Below are positions 1 to 7,947 of a stretch of DNA of 21,384 bases, in pieces. This DNA is from an uncultured Anaerostipes sp. (lineage in GTDB: Bacteria > Bacillota > Clostridia > Lachnospirales > Lachnospiraceae). Numbering within the stretch: the first letter of the stretch is position 1; every line of letters begins with the position of its first letter. Made by a program: the position numbers and the translations under genes. The stretch covers positions 1 to 21,384 of the forward strand of contig CAAEIR010000164.1 in NCBI GenBank assembly GCA_900756035.1, in the 5' to 3' direction. The notes beneath the pieces were generated by a model that made no database searches, was not told the DNA's origin, and was given only the letters and a program-made list of their open reading frames with translations.

Positions 1-1
1 G

Positions 2-475
2 GCGGTTTCATTTTACAATTTGATTCCTGTTTGTGCTTCATGTAATCTAAGTAAGAAAGAGACGAATTTTGAATATTATCCACATACAGAAACAGATGTT
101 GATGAATTGCTGAAATTTTCATTCGAATTTGAAGGACTAAATTACTTAAAGGATAAACAAGATATAAGAGTTACAATTATTCCACAAAAACGGAAATATA
201 TAAAGCAAATAAAAAAGTTAGAACTCGGGGAATTATACCAAAAGCATAATGATGTTGTCCAAGAGATTATTAGAAAAAATCAACTGAATAGTACAACATA
301 TATACACAGTTTATATGAAGAAAATAAGAATATTTTTGAGTCAGAATCAGAGGTGGAGAACATGGTGTACTCAAACTATTTAGGTGATGATGAGGTAGGG
401 CTAAGATCATTAGGAAAATTGACGAGAGACATAGTAGAGGAGCTTAAGCTATATGAGAAATTAAAAGGTAGATAG
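2..475 (+). CDS. HNH endonuclease, C-terminal part (5' end outside window)
   Basis: The frame is open from the window edge and reads AVSFYNLIPVCASCNLSKK before a TTG codon at 20, so that TTG is probably internal and the gene is cut by the window. YNLIPxCxxCNxxK is the second half of an HNH (beta-beta-alpha metal) nuclease motif: the Asn of NLIP and two zinc-type cysteines are present, and the first His pair would lie upstream. About 140 residues of charged, mostly helical sequence follow, without a domain I recognise. Such HNH proteins act as DNA nucleases in restriction-like and Septu-type defence systems, but the partner gene, if any, is not visible. The gene ends in TAG and is followed by a hairpin terminator and then repeat A. 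Confidence 0.75.
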   Translation, partial: AVSFYNLIPVCASCNLSKKETNFEYYPHTETDVDELLKFSFEFEGLNYLKDKQDIRVTIIPQKRKYIKQIKKLELGELYQKHNDVVQEIIRKNQLNSTTYIHSLYEENKNIFESESEVENMVYSNYLGDDEVGLRSLGKLTRDIVEELKLYEKLKGR

Positions 476-516
476 AGTGTGAGACTGTTTTTTTGCAAAT
501 TACATATACTGTTAAT

Positions 517-552
517 ATAAAATCCTCAGACATAATGAGCTGAGGATTTTAT
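517..552 (+). terminator. Rho-independent terminator-like hairpin after the HNH gene
   Basis: Arms 517-529 and 540-552 pair over 13 bp with a 10-nt loop. The A-rich 5' arm and T-rich 3' arm would let it work in both directions. It lies 42 nt after the HNH stop codon. Confidence 0.75.
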
Positions 553-639
553 TATTGGTAGTATTAATTACCAATAAAATCATATCTTATTCTGGCGATG
601 CGAAGCATCCCCAAATCTCAAAATCTATGTCATAATCTA

Positions 640-790
640 AACGCAGGATGTAGGAGTAGAGTGAACTGTAAAAAAGCCGGCATTCTTTTGGCAGGAAATA
701 TAGAACTTCCTCCAAGGCCTAATTGCGTCTTTCGGGTATCCGAATCACCACCTCTACACATTGTGAGGTTTGTGTGGAATTATGTCGAAA
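640..790 (+). repeat. Degenerate repeat, copy A (RlmD-tail-like junction repeat)
   Basis: This is the most diverged of four copies. GTAAAAAAGCC (668-678) is identical to copy C (7547-7557). The stretch around CCTCCAAGG (708-718) matches the CCGCCAAGG block of C and D. The core 751-768 is a dyad, CCTC..GAGG, around TACACATTGT. A 66-codon ORF at 598-798 crosses it, but no other copy keeps that frame, so I do not call it a gene. From about 790 to 977 I see no gene; only the ribosome binding site of the next ORF is clear. Confidence 0.6.
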
Positions 791-977
791 ATAGATGAAG
801 AATAGGAAAGAGGACAGACTAACGAGGATAAAAATAGTGGAACATTTAATATAGAAAAACAACTTATCTACAGTAAAGTTAGCAGATCAGACAGCTCATT
901 CTTTTGAGTGAAAAAAACAGGTTAAGAAGCATCGGATAATTATTAAAAGCATTTTATTTTGTAGGAGGAAGAAAACA

Positions 978-3900
978 GTGCCATTTGAAAAAGGTGGAAG
1001 AGCAGATAAAGAGGGGAATAGGTATGAAATTAACTGCATAATTTATGAGATTCTTAACATTTTAAATGAAATAAATTACAGTGTAGTAGTAGAAGCTCTT
1101 GGCACTGATGAAATTGGTACAGATATTCTAATAACAACTCTTGATGGTGAAAAGGAAAATCAGCAATGTAAAGCACGAAATGCAAGTAAGGAATATTGGG
1201 ATATTTCTGATCTAAAGGCGAAAAATATATTTTCTGCGTGGAAAATTCAGCTGAACAGGGATTGCAGTAGAAAAGTGGCATTAGTTAGTCCAATGGCTTG
1301 TTCCTTTTTATTTGATTTACATAATCGGGCATGTAATACAAGTGGTATAGCAGAAGAATTTTATTCTATACAAATTATGAAAAGCAGCAAGGAATTTCAA
1401 AAATTCTATAAAAGTTTTTGTGCTGAAATGAGTCTAAATAGTGATGTTGATGCTGATGTTTTAAAAAGTATAGATTATTTAAAAAGGATTTCTTATAAGC
1501 AGATATCAGAATATGAATTGCAAGAGCGTATAATTCAAAATATACAATATTTGTTTAGCAGCGAAAGAAAAACAGTTTATAATGCTTTTCTTTCGTTTAT
1601 TGTCATGGAAGATATATTGGGAAAAGAAATTACGCAAACAGTATTAATTGAGTATTTTACAAAACAAGGGATTACTTTCCGCTTGAAAGATGGTGATAAA
1701 AGGATTTTGCCCAGGATTAGTGAGGTTAATCAAGAATATAGAGAGAATTTCAGGTCATTACAGGGAGGCTTGATATTTAGAAAAGAGTTTGACGTTTGCA
1801 CAAAGGCAATTTCTAATGAGAAAGCGATAATTATTTCTGGAAATGCAGGTTCTGGAAAAAGCGGGTGTACTGAAGCAATTTTAAATTACTGTGAGGAAAA
1901 GAATATTCCACATATCGCAATAAAACTTGACCGGAGAATACCACATAAGAACTGTGAATTTTGGGGACAAGAGTTAGGCTTTCCAGATTCAATTGCACAT
2001 TCAATACACCTTATTTCGAGAAATGAGAATGCGGTAATTATTTTAGACCAATTAGATGCTTTAAGGTGGACACAGGCATATTCTAGTGAAGCTCTTGCAG
2101 TTTGTATGGAACTAATTAGGCAGATAAAATATTTGAATTATGAAAGAAAGAAGAAAATAGTTTTAGTATTTGTCTGTAGGACATACGATCTTGAAAATGA
2201 TAATAATATAAATTCGCTATTCAAAAAGCAGGACTCACCGGAGAATGATTGGGAAATAGTTAGAGTAAACGATTTCGATGAAGATGTAGTAAAAGAAATC
2301 ATAGGTGAAAATTATGAGCAATTGTCATATAAATTGAAAAAATTATTAAGAATACCTAGCAATTTATATATTTGGCAACATTTGGACAAAGAAGAATTCT
2401 ATGGAGATTGTTTAACTACCAGTCATTTGATAGATAAATGGTTTGAACAAATATGTAAAAAAGGTGTAGTTGTAGGATTGCAGCAGAGGGTCATCAATGA
2501 AACTAAAATAAGTATCGTTGATAGCTTAGATAAAACGGGCCGTTTATATGTTCCAAAACAAATTTTACATGTTGAACAAGCCGGTTTAGATTATCTGATA
2601 TCATCAGAAATTATTGTGGTTCAAAATAATAAAGTTGGATTTGTACATCAATCGATTTTAGACTATTTTATTTCTCAGAGAATGATGGAGAAATATTTTG
2701 ATGGACAAACTATAGAAAATATTATAGGAGAAAAAGATAAGCAAAATCCTGGAAGAAGATATCAGGTACAAATGTTTTTACAAAATGTAATGGAATATGA
2801 CAGTGGAGATTTTATTTTTGCTGGGGAGAAAATGCTGATTTCAGATAGTATAAGGTATTATGTTAAATATGTTTTTTTTGAAACACTGGGACAAATTAAA
2901 GAACCAGATGATAATATCTCGCAGTTTATTATTGACAATTGTGAAAATGATATTTACGGAAATTATTTATTGAATAATGCTATATTTTCGAGAAAGCAAT
3001 ATGTGACAATTTTAAGAAATCAAGGCATATTAGAACGGTGGTATTCGGAACCGGAGAAAAAAGCTGTAGTTTTTAATTTATTGCAGAGCATTAGTCCCAA
3101 TTTAGATTGTGAGGATATTTCTTTCATAAAGAAATATGCTTTTAGTAATAGGAATGATGATGAACAGTTCATGAAATGTTTTCTTCATGATATTACACAG
3201 GAAAGTGACGAAATGTTTGAACTTAGGATGCTGTTTTATGAACATTATCCGGAGTATGCAAAAGAAGTTTATATAGATATAATATCTTTGATGAAACAAT
3301 TTGAAACAAGGACTATCAGACTTATTTCATTTTGGTTAAAAAATAAGGTTAAAAGTCAGGGAAGTTACATATACCGTTATGAAGAAGAATTAGTAGATTC
3401 AGATAATCCTTTTTTAATAGAGAATTCAGAATTTGTGCTTGATGAATTACTTTCATATATCCCAAAAGAAAATGGATGGGAAGTAAAGTATAGTGATTGG
3501 TCAGGAAGGTATAGGCATAAAAGAAATATTGAAAGAGCCTGTGTTGAGTTAGTCAAAAAAGCCACTATAGCATTAATACATAAATCTCCAGATGCCTTTT
3601 GGGGATATTATGAATTATATATGGGGAAGGGATATCATGTATTTAATGAAATAATTTTGAATAGTTTAGCATTTTTATCTCCTCAATATAGTAATCAGGT
3701 AATACGTTATCTTAGCACGGATTTGGATAAAAACATTTTTGATTATACCAGTGGGGCAGAGGATGAGTTGGAACTTGTAAAAAAAGTTTTGAAAATTCAT
3801 GCAAGCAGATGCGACAAAGAAGAATTATCAGCGATAGAAAATGTAATTTGCAAATATATTTCGCCCAATGCGTCTGAATGGTATAAGAGAAGAATTGAAC

Positions 3901-5534
3901 AGAACAAAAGTAAAGATTATAAGCCTGTATATTGGAGTTTTTGGGGAGATTTGCAGTATAAACTGTTACAATGCTTACCAGAAGATAGGATTAATAAAAA
4001 AACAAAAGATTTATTGCATGTACTTGATAGGCGCTTTTATAAAGTCCCGTTACGTTATGGTAATCTGAATGGCCATTCAGGATGGGTAAAATCACCTGTA
4101 TCAGGAAAAAATATTGGTAAGGCACAGTGGCTTCAAATAATAACTAACAAAAAATTAAAAAATAGAAACTATATCAATTCGGTTGAAGTAAAAGGTGGAT
4201 TTATTGAAAGTTCCTATAAAATGTATGCGAACGATTTCCAAACAGTAGTAAAACAGCAACCAAAAGAAATGATAGAACTTGTCTTAGAGAATAAGGAACG
4301 GGTGTTTCCTGCTTTTATTGATGCTATGTTTTTGGGTGTGGAAATGTCGGAAACTCTGGAGACAGTTGATTTTAAAGTTATAGAAAAGATGTTACTTACA
4401 TTTCCGTGTGATATGGAAACACATAGAGCTTCGTATTTCTGTGGAATACTTGAAAAAATAAGTGATTTTTGTTGGTCATCAGAAATAATGCAACAATTAA
4501 AGAATATTGCTTTAAAACATTGTAATCCAGAACTAAACAAACCCAATGTAACAAATTCTGAAGATAAAGAAATGAAAAGCTGCGAAATGTTACATAGAAA
4601 TGCATTAAACTGTGTTAGGGGGAGTGCCGCAAGAACAATTGGACATTTTCTCTGGGAAGATGAAAAACTTTTTTTACAGTTTAAAGATGTTATTGAAGGA
4701 TTGACAAAGGATGAAAATCCGGCGGTGCGTTTTGCGGCCTTGTATGCTCTATGGCCATCCTATAATATTGACAGAGAGTGGTCAGAAGAAAAGATCATAT
4801 ATTTATATGAGTTAGATATTCGAATGGCGAGTTTTTATGATTCAAAGGATATGTTCTTTCTTTTATATCCTAAATACAAAGAAAGGATTATTAATATTAT
4901 AAAGAAATGTTTTGAATCTGAGGATAAACAACTTGTAGAGGTAGGAGGGCATTCCATTTGTGAATTTTATATACTGTATTCTGAATTTGAAACGATTATG
5001 TTATCTGTCGAATCTAATAGTAAAGAGCAGATAAAGGCTATATTGGATATGGCAGTAATCTATTTAAAAGTTAACGATTATCGAGAGGAGGCTAAAAATA
5101 TAATTCTTAATTATAAGAGTATCGATATGGATGTAGAGATTCCATTATCTAGAATATTCTATGATAAATATGTTGATGCCAAGCGTGATAGACAGTTCTT
5201 GCAAGAATTTATGAAAACAAAGATAAGCAGAAGGACAGTAAGGGCGTTTGTTCATTATCTAGAAGAATACGCAGTTTCTATTGTTGACTATGCAGACATT
5301 ATTATACAGCTATGTGAAAATATTTTGCAGATGAAACTGGAAGATTTGAGAAAGCAATGGGGTATAGAAGATGAGATTTCAAAATTAATTATGTCTTTAT
5401 ATGATGAAACGGCTAATTCTAATAAAGTTACAGATAAACAGATTGCTGCTAGATGTCTGGAATTATGGGATATAATGTTTGAAAGGCAGTTAGGTTCAGT
5501 GAGAGAGGTCAGCAGAAAGTTAATGGAACGGTAA
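978..5534 (+). CDS. Nuclease-STAND NTPase, Avs-like single-protein defence candidate (1518 aa)
   Basis: A very large protein with the layout nuclease, NTPase, helical repeats. Residues 1 to about 140 form a PD-(D/E)XK/Mrr-like domain: E17, D49 in DEIGTD, then Q63-C-K65. Residues about 265-520 are a P-loop STAND/NACHT-type NTPase: Walker A GNAGSGKS at 288-295, Walker B ILDQLD with D357 and D360, and a CRTYD motif at 400-404. The remaining ~950 residues are helix-rich and repeat-like, as expected of a sensor arm. In the known Avs family such proteins bind a phage protein, oligomerise and switch on the N-terminal nuclease; that role here is inferred from architecture. The start is GTG, chosen because AGGAGG (963-968) lies 9 nt upstream. 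It stands alone between repeats A and B. Lys- and Ile-rich, AT-rich codon use differs from the 12.8-15.6 kb genes and suggests transfer. Confidence 0.8.
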   Translation: MPFEKGGRADKEGNRYEINCIIYEILNILNEINYSVVVEALGTDEIGTDILITTLDGEKENQQCKARNASKEYWDISDLKAKNIFSAWKIQLNRDCSRKVALVSPMACSFLFDLHNRACNTSGIAEEFYSIQIMKSSKEFQKFYKSFCAEMSLNSDVDADVLKSIDYLKRISYKQISEYELQERIIQNIQYLFSSERKTVYNAFLSFIVMEDILGKEITQTVLIEYFTKQGITFRLKDGDKRILPRISEVNQEYRENFRSLQGGLIFRKEFDVCTKAISNEKAIIISGNAGSGKSGCTEAILNYCEEKNIPHIAIKLDRRIPHKNCEFWGQELGFPDSIAHSIHLISRNENAVIILDQLDALRWTQAYSSEALAVCMELIRQIKYLNYERKKKIVLVFVCRTYDLENDNNINSLFKKQDSPENDWEIVRVNDFDEDVVKEIIGENYEQLSYKLKKLLRIPSNLYIWQHLDKEEFYGDCLTTSHLIDKWFEQICKKGVVVGLQQRVINETKISIVDSLDKTGRLYVPKQILHVEQAGLDYLISSEIIVVQNNKVGFVHQSILDYFISQRMMEKYFDGQTIENIIGEKDKQNPGRRYQVQMFLQNVMEYDSGDFIFAGEKMLISDSIRYYVKYVFFETLGQIKEPDDNISQFIIDNCENDIYGNYLLNNAIFSRKQYVTILRNQGILERWYSEPEKKAVVFNLLQSISPNLDCEDISFIKKYAFSNRNDDEQFMKCFLHDITQESDEMFELRMLFYEHYPEYAKEVYIDIISLMKQFETRTIRLISFWLKNKVKSQGSYIYRYEEELVDSDNPFLIENSEFVLDELLSYIPKENGWEVKYSDWSGRYRHKRNIERACVELVKKATIALIHKSPDAFWGYYELYMGKGYHVFNEIILNSLAFLSPQYSNQVIRYLSTDLDKNIFDYTSGAEDELELVKKVLKIHASRCDKEELSAIENVICKYISPNASEWYKRRIEQNKSKDYKPVYWSFWGDLQYKLLQCLPEDRINKKTKDLLHVLDRRFYKVPLRYGNLNGHSGWVKSPVSGKNIGKAQWLQIITNKKLKNRNYINSVEVKGGFIESSYKMYANDFQTVVKQQPKEMIELVLENKERVFPAFIDAMFLGVEMSETLETVDFKVIEKMLLTFPCDMETHRASYFCGILEKISDFCWSSEIMQQLKNIALKHCNPELNKPNVTNSEDKEMKSCEMLHRNALNCVRGSAARTIGHFLWEDEKLFLQFKDVIEGLTKDENPAVRFAALYALWPSYNIDREWSEEKIIYLYELDIRMASFYDSKDMFFLLYPKYKERIINIIKKCFESEDKQLVEVGGHSICEFYILYSEFETIMLSVESNSKEQIKAILDMAVIYLKVNDYREEAKNIILNYKSIDMDVEIPLSRIFYDKYVDAKRDRQFLQEFMKTKISRRTVRAFVHYLEEYAVSIVDYADIIIQLCENILQMKLEDLRKQWGIEDEISKLIMSLYDETANSNKVTDKQIAARCLELWDIMFERQLGSVREVSRKLMER

Positions 5535-5630
5535 AAGGAGAAAGGCGGTCTAAAGTCTAAGAACGCGGCAAATTTTCATTGTTGGGAGACAGAATAATGC
5601 GACGGAAGTTACCGGAAAGAGTTGTTAGGT

Positions 5631-5705
5631 CATATACAAGATATTTGTTCATTAAAATATTTGAAAAGTATGCAGTAAAAATTATAAGCACATATTCAAG
5701 ATATT
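5631..5705 (+). repeat. Pair of 15-bp direct repeats 60 bp apart
   Basis: CATATACAAGATATT (5631-5645) and CATATTCAAGATATT (5691-5705) differ at one base and start exactly 60 bp apart, between the STAND stop codon and repeat B. The DNA between them is AT-rich and not repeated. They could be binding sites or a remnant duplication. Confidence 0.45.
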
Positions 5706-5732
5706 AATTTTGACATGCTTTAGTAATAAAAA

Positions 5733-5880
5733 TAATTTGTATCCACCAAGATCCAACTGCGCCTTTCCGGAATCTTTTTCATACCCTCAACACACGTTGA
5801 AACTGTTTGCCTGCTGTCCAAGAAATCTTGATTTTATATGGGTTTACGGGATTATTTGATGAAAATGAAGTTGTGTTTTA
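5733..5880 (+). repeat. Degenerate repeat, copy B
   Basis: It aligns with copy D over most of its length. TGCCTGCTGTCCAAGAAA (5808-5825) is identical to D (11683-11700), and similarity runs on to a shared GTTGTGTTTT about 50 nt further. The core has dyad symmetry, TCAAC-ACAC-GTTGA (5787-5800). Its tail reads HVETVCLLSKK in one frame, like the C-terminus of RlmD/RumA methyltransferases. The rest of the 5535-6263 gap holds the direct-repeat pair at 5631-5705 and a 41-codon ORF at 6100-6225; I see no other gene. Confidence 0.7.
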
Positions 5881-6099
5881 CTAAAATTAGAATGAATAAG
5901 CTACCGTGGAATGGAGAGGGGGATTGATCTATAGATGAAAATGAGTTTTGCAGGGAGTGTGCTCATATTGGCAAAACCCATGCTTTTTATTAAAGGGATA
6001 CTATCTGGCGAATGCTATGGAGCGTATGATATCATCTAAAAGTAGGGCAGATGCTAGGAATTGAATAAGAATAAGCAAGCGATCTAGGCAAAAATCACA

Positions 6100-6225
6100 A
6101 TGAAATTTAATTCTGCAAATGATTTGTATGATGAACTTAAGAATATTGCCAGAGAAATATCACTGATTCGGGGTAATGACGTTAATTCGCAAACAGAAGA
6201 AAATTCAATGAATTTATTTCAATAA
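6100..6225 (+). CDS. Possible small ORF upstream of the YhcG gene (41 aa)
   Basis: ATG to TAA encodes a hydrophilic 41-residue peptide starting MKFNSANDLYDELKNIA. It ends 38 nt before the YhcG start and is on the same strand. Its composition is protein-like, but the upstream AGG is a weak ribosome binding site and I know no homologue. It may be a leader, a small partner protein, or the remnant start of a lost gene. Confidence 0.3.
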   Translation: MKFNSANDLYDELKNIAREISLIRGNDVNSQTEENSMNLFQ

Positions 6226-6263
6226 TTTATGATACAATTAAGCAGATTGCGAGGTGAGAAAAG

Positions 6264-7340
6264 TTGGATAATCGAAATCAAATGGGAAAGAATAAAGATG
6301 GGGTACTGTTCCCAGTTGCTCCAAATCTTTCCGAGATGAGTGATGTTTATTTGAAATTTATAGAAGAAGTGAAATCAGAAATTCAGAAACAGAGGATTTC
6401 TGTTGTATTGAATGCAAATTCCAGTATGATTTGCCTTTATTGGAATATTGGTAGAGCTATTTTGAAAAAACAGGAGGGAGAGGGATGGGGTGCAAAAGTA
6501 ATTGACCGTATGGCCAAGGACTTAAAGGATGCATTTCCTGAAATGTCCGGTTTTTCTCCCAGAAATATTAAATATATGCGTAAGTTTGCCGAGTGCTGGC
6601 CTGATTTTCAAATTGTGCAACAGGTTGTGGCACAAATTCCGTGGAGAACAAATCGAATGTTGTTAGATAAACTGGATACTGAGAAAAGCCGTATCTGGTA
6701 TGCATACAAAACAATAGAAAATGGCTGGAGCAGTAATATGTTGGAATTGCAAATACAGAGCGGCCTTATGGAGCGTTCGGGAAGAAGCACAAATAATTTT
6801 CCAGTGGCACTTCCACCAGCGGATTCCGATATGGTCAATCAAGTGTTTAAAGATCCTTACTTGTTTGATTTTCTTGGCACTGATATGCCTCGACGTGAGG
6901 TAGAGATTGAACGGCAGTTAACAGAACATATTCAAAGTTTTCTTTTGGAATTGGGACAGGGGTTTGCATTTGTGGGTAGACAGGTGCATTTGGAAGTTGG
7001 CGGTGATGATTTTTATATTGACCTTTTGTTTTATCACTTGAAGCTGCGGTGTTATGTAGTAATCGAACTGAAAGCTTGCGACTTTGAGCCGGGATTTATC
7101 AGTCAGCTTAATATGTATCAAAATGTGGTAAACGATATTCTGTGTCATCCGGATGACAAGCCTACTATTGGTTTATTACTGGTAAAGGGCAAGAATGAAA
7201 CCGTAGTAGAGTATTCTCTGGCGGGTTATCAGAATCCCATTGGTGTGGCAGAATGGAAGAATCAGATTGCTAAGGCACTACCTGAAGAATTGCGTAGCAG
7301 TCTTCCGTCTATCGAAGAAATTGAAAAAGAGTTGGAGTAA
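6264..7340 (+). CDS. YhcG/DUF1016-family PD-(D/E)XK nuclease protein (358 aa)
   Basis: The protein has the two parts of the YhcG family. Residues about 25-180 are the DUF1016 N-terminal domain, with the family-typical YWNIGRAIL, MAKDLKDAFPEMSGFSPRN and VAQIPW segments. Residues about 200-345 are the nuclease domain with D253 (YIDLLFYH), E268 and K270 (VIELK), followed by a QLNMYQ helix. Length is normal for the family. Members are found beside restriction-modification and other mobile loci and are predicted DNA nucleases; the biological role is not firmly settled. The TTG start is supported by GAGGTGAG (6251-6258) 5 nt upstream. No hsd genes accompany it here; it is alone between repeats B and C, with two large hairpins directly after its stop codon. 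Confidence 0.85.
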   Translation: MDNRNQMGKNKDGVLFPVAPNLSEMSDVYLKFIEEVKSEIQKQRISVVLNANSSMICLYWNIGRAILKKQEGEGWGAKVIDRMAKDLKDAFPEMSGFSPRNIKYMRKFAECWPDFQIVQQVVAQIPWRTNRMLLDKLDTEKSRIWYAYKTIENGWSSNMLELQIQSGLMERSGRSTNNFPVALPPADSDMVNQVFKDPYLFDFLGTDMPRREVEIERQLTEHIQSFLLELGQGFAFVGRQVHLEVGGDDFYIDLLFYHLKLRCYVVIELKACDFEPGFISQLNMYQNVVNDILCHPDDKPTIGLLLVKGKNETVVEYSLAGYQNPIGVAEWKNQIAKALPEELRSSLPSIEEIEKELE

Positions 7341-7365
7341 TTGTGCCACAGCTTGTGGCACAATT
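7339..7365 (+). terminator. Hairpin overlapping the YhcG stop codon
   Basis: AATTGTGCCACA and TGTGGCACAATT form a perfect 12-bp stem with a 3-nt loop (GCT). It begins inside the TAA stop codon. There is no T-run after it, so it may protect the mRNA 3' end or act as a weak terminator rather than a classic one. Confidence 0.5.
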
Positions 7366-7380
7366 AAATCCGGTTTATGT

Positions 7381-7450
7381 AGAACATCACTGCCAACAAT
7401 AAGACGCTTAAACCCTGAAAGTTCATGCGTCTTATTGTTGGTAATGTTCT
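7381..7450 (+). repeat. 70-bp imperfect inverted repeat (22 paired bases)
   Basis: An inner stem of 15 bp (7393-7407 with 7427-7441) and an outer stem of 7 bp (AGAACAT 7381-7387 with ATGTTCT 7444-7450) are joined by an asymmetric internal loop (5 nt against 2 nt). The apical loop is 19 nt. No T-run follows. It could be a structured RNA end, a tiny MITE-like element or a recombination-type hairpin. Confidence 0.6.
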
Positions 7451-7539
7451 ATAATCAGCAAATCATTTTTGAGAGTTGCTGCAGATATTCCAAAAATTTA
7501 CTATTTATGATACACTCTAAAAAATATGATGCGAAATGA

Positions 7540-7665
7540 TTTATAGGTAAAAAAGCCAATATTCTACTTGAACAAGAAAGATAATGCTTCCGCCAAGGAG
7601 AGATTATACTTGCGGGACATCATTATTACCCACTCAACACATGTGGAGTCGGTAATAATGATGCA
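7540..7665 (+). repeat. Degenerate repeat, copy C
   Basis: It shares GTAAAAAAGCC with copy A and CCGCCAAGGAG (7590-7600) with copy D (11618-11628). CATCATTATTACCCACTC followed by AACACATG differs from copy D at only two positions in 26. The core dyad is ACTC..GAGT (7632-7635, 7646-7649). Unlike D, similarity stops abruptly after the dyad, where the sequence becomes the inverse of its own left arm. Confidence 0.75.
7618..7663 (+). repeat. Perfect 13-bp hairpin inside repeat C
   Basis: CATCATTATTACC (7618-7630) pairs fully with GGTAATAATGATG (7651-7663), and ACTC/GAGT extends the stem inward past one mismatch. Only the left arm belongs to the common repeat, so the right arm is specific to this copy. 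Confidence 0.7.
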
Positions 7666-7714
7666 CAATTGTGGTTTGAAGAAAAAATAGAGGAACAAAC
7701 CACAAGATATAGTG

Positions 7715-7836
7715 GTTTTGGCGAAAAATCGAGGAGAAAATCGGGCAAAAAAAGCAGGGATTTTATAGCGAACTGACTGAAAAAGGCGGTGTCGGCGTGA
7801 GTACTGATGTCGCTAATTTCATAAGAAAATATAAAA
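7715..7836 (+). pseudogene. Coding-like remnant cut by the IS1182-type element
   Basis: One frame stays open for about 40 codons after a TAG and runs into the IS left end; it includes QGFYSELTEKGGVGVSTD and then VANFIRKYKR. Composition is protein-like, but there is no start codon and I do not recognise the family. It may be the tail of a gene disrupted by the insertion. Confidence 0.3.
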
Positions 7837-7869
7837 GGGGCTGTTGCAAAAGTAGATAAATAATCTACC

Positions 7870-7889
7870 GGAGCGACAGCTCCATTTTT
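7870..7889 (+). terminator. Inward-facing terminator at the IS left end
   Basis: GGAGC-GACA-GCTCC followed by ATTTTT. It would stop outside transcripts from reading into the transposase gene, a common IS safeguard. Confidence 0.6.
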
Positions 7890-7947
7890 GTGCCGGGAAA
7901 CGGAAAAACGGACTCCGAAGAGTCCGCCATCCGTGGTATAATTAAGT

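Noticed and set aside
598..798. 66-codon ORF with many Cys and Arg
   Set aside because: It lies across repeat A; the other repeat copies do not keep this frame, and there is no ribosome binding site.
4214..4605. Reverse-strand ORFs of 69-110 codons inside the STAND gene
   Set aside because: They are antisense shadows of a long, clearly protein-like gene and lack ribosome binding sites.
7240..7539. 99-codon ORF overlapping the YhcG 3' end
   Set aside because: It overlaps the YhcG gene in another frame and then runs through two hairpins; composition is not protein-like.
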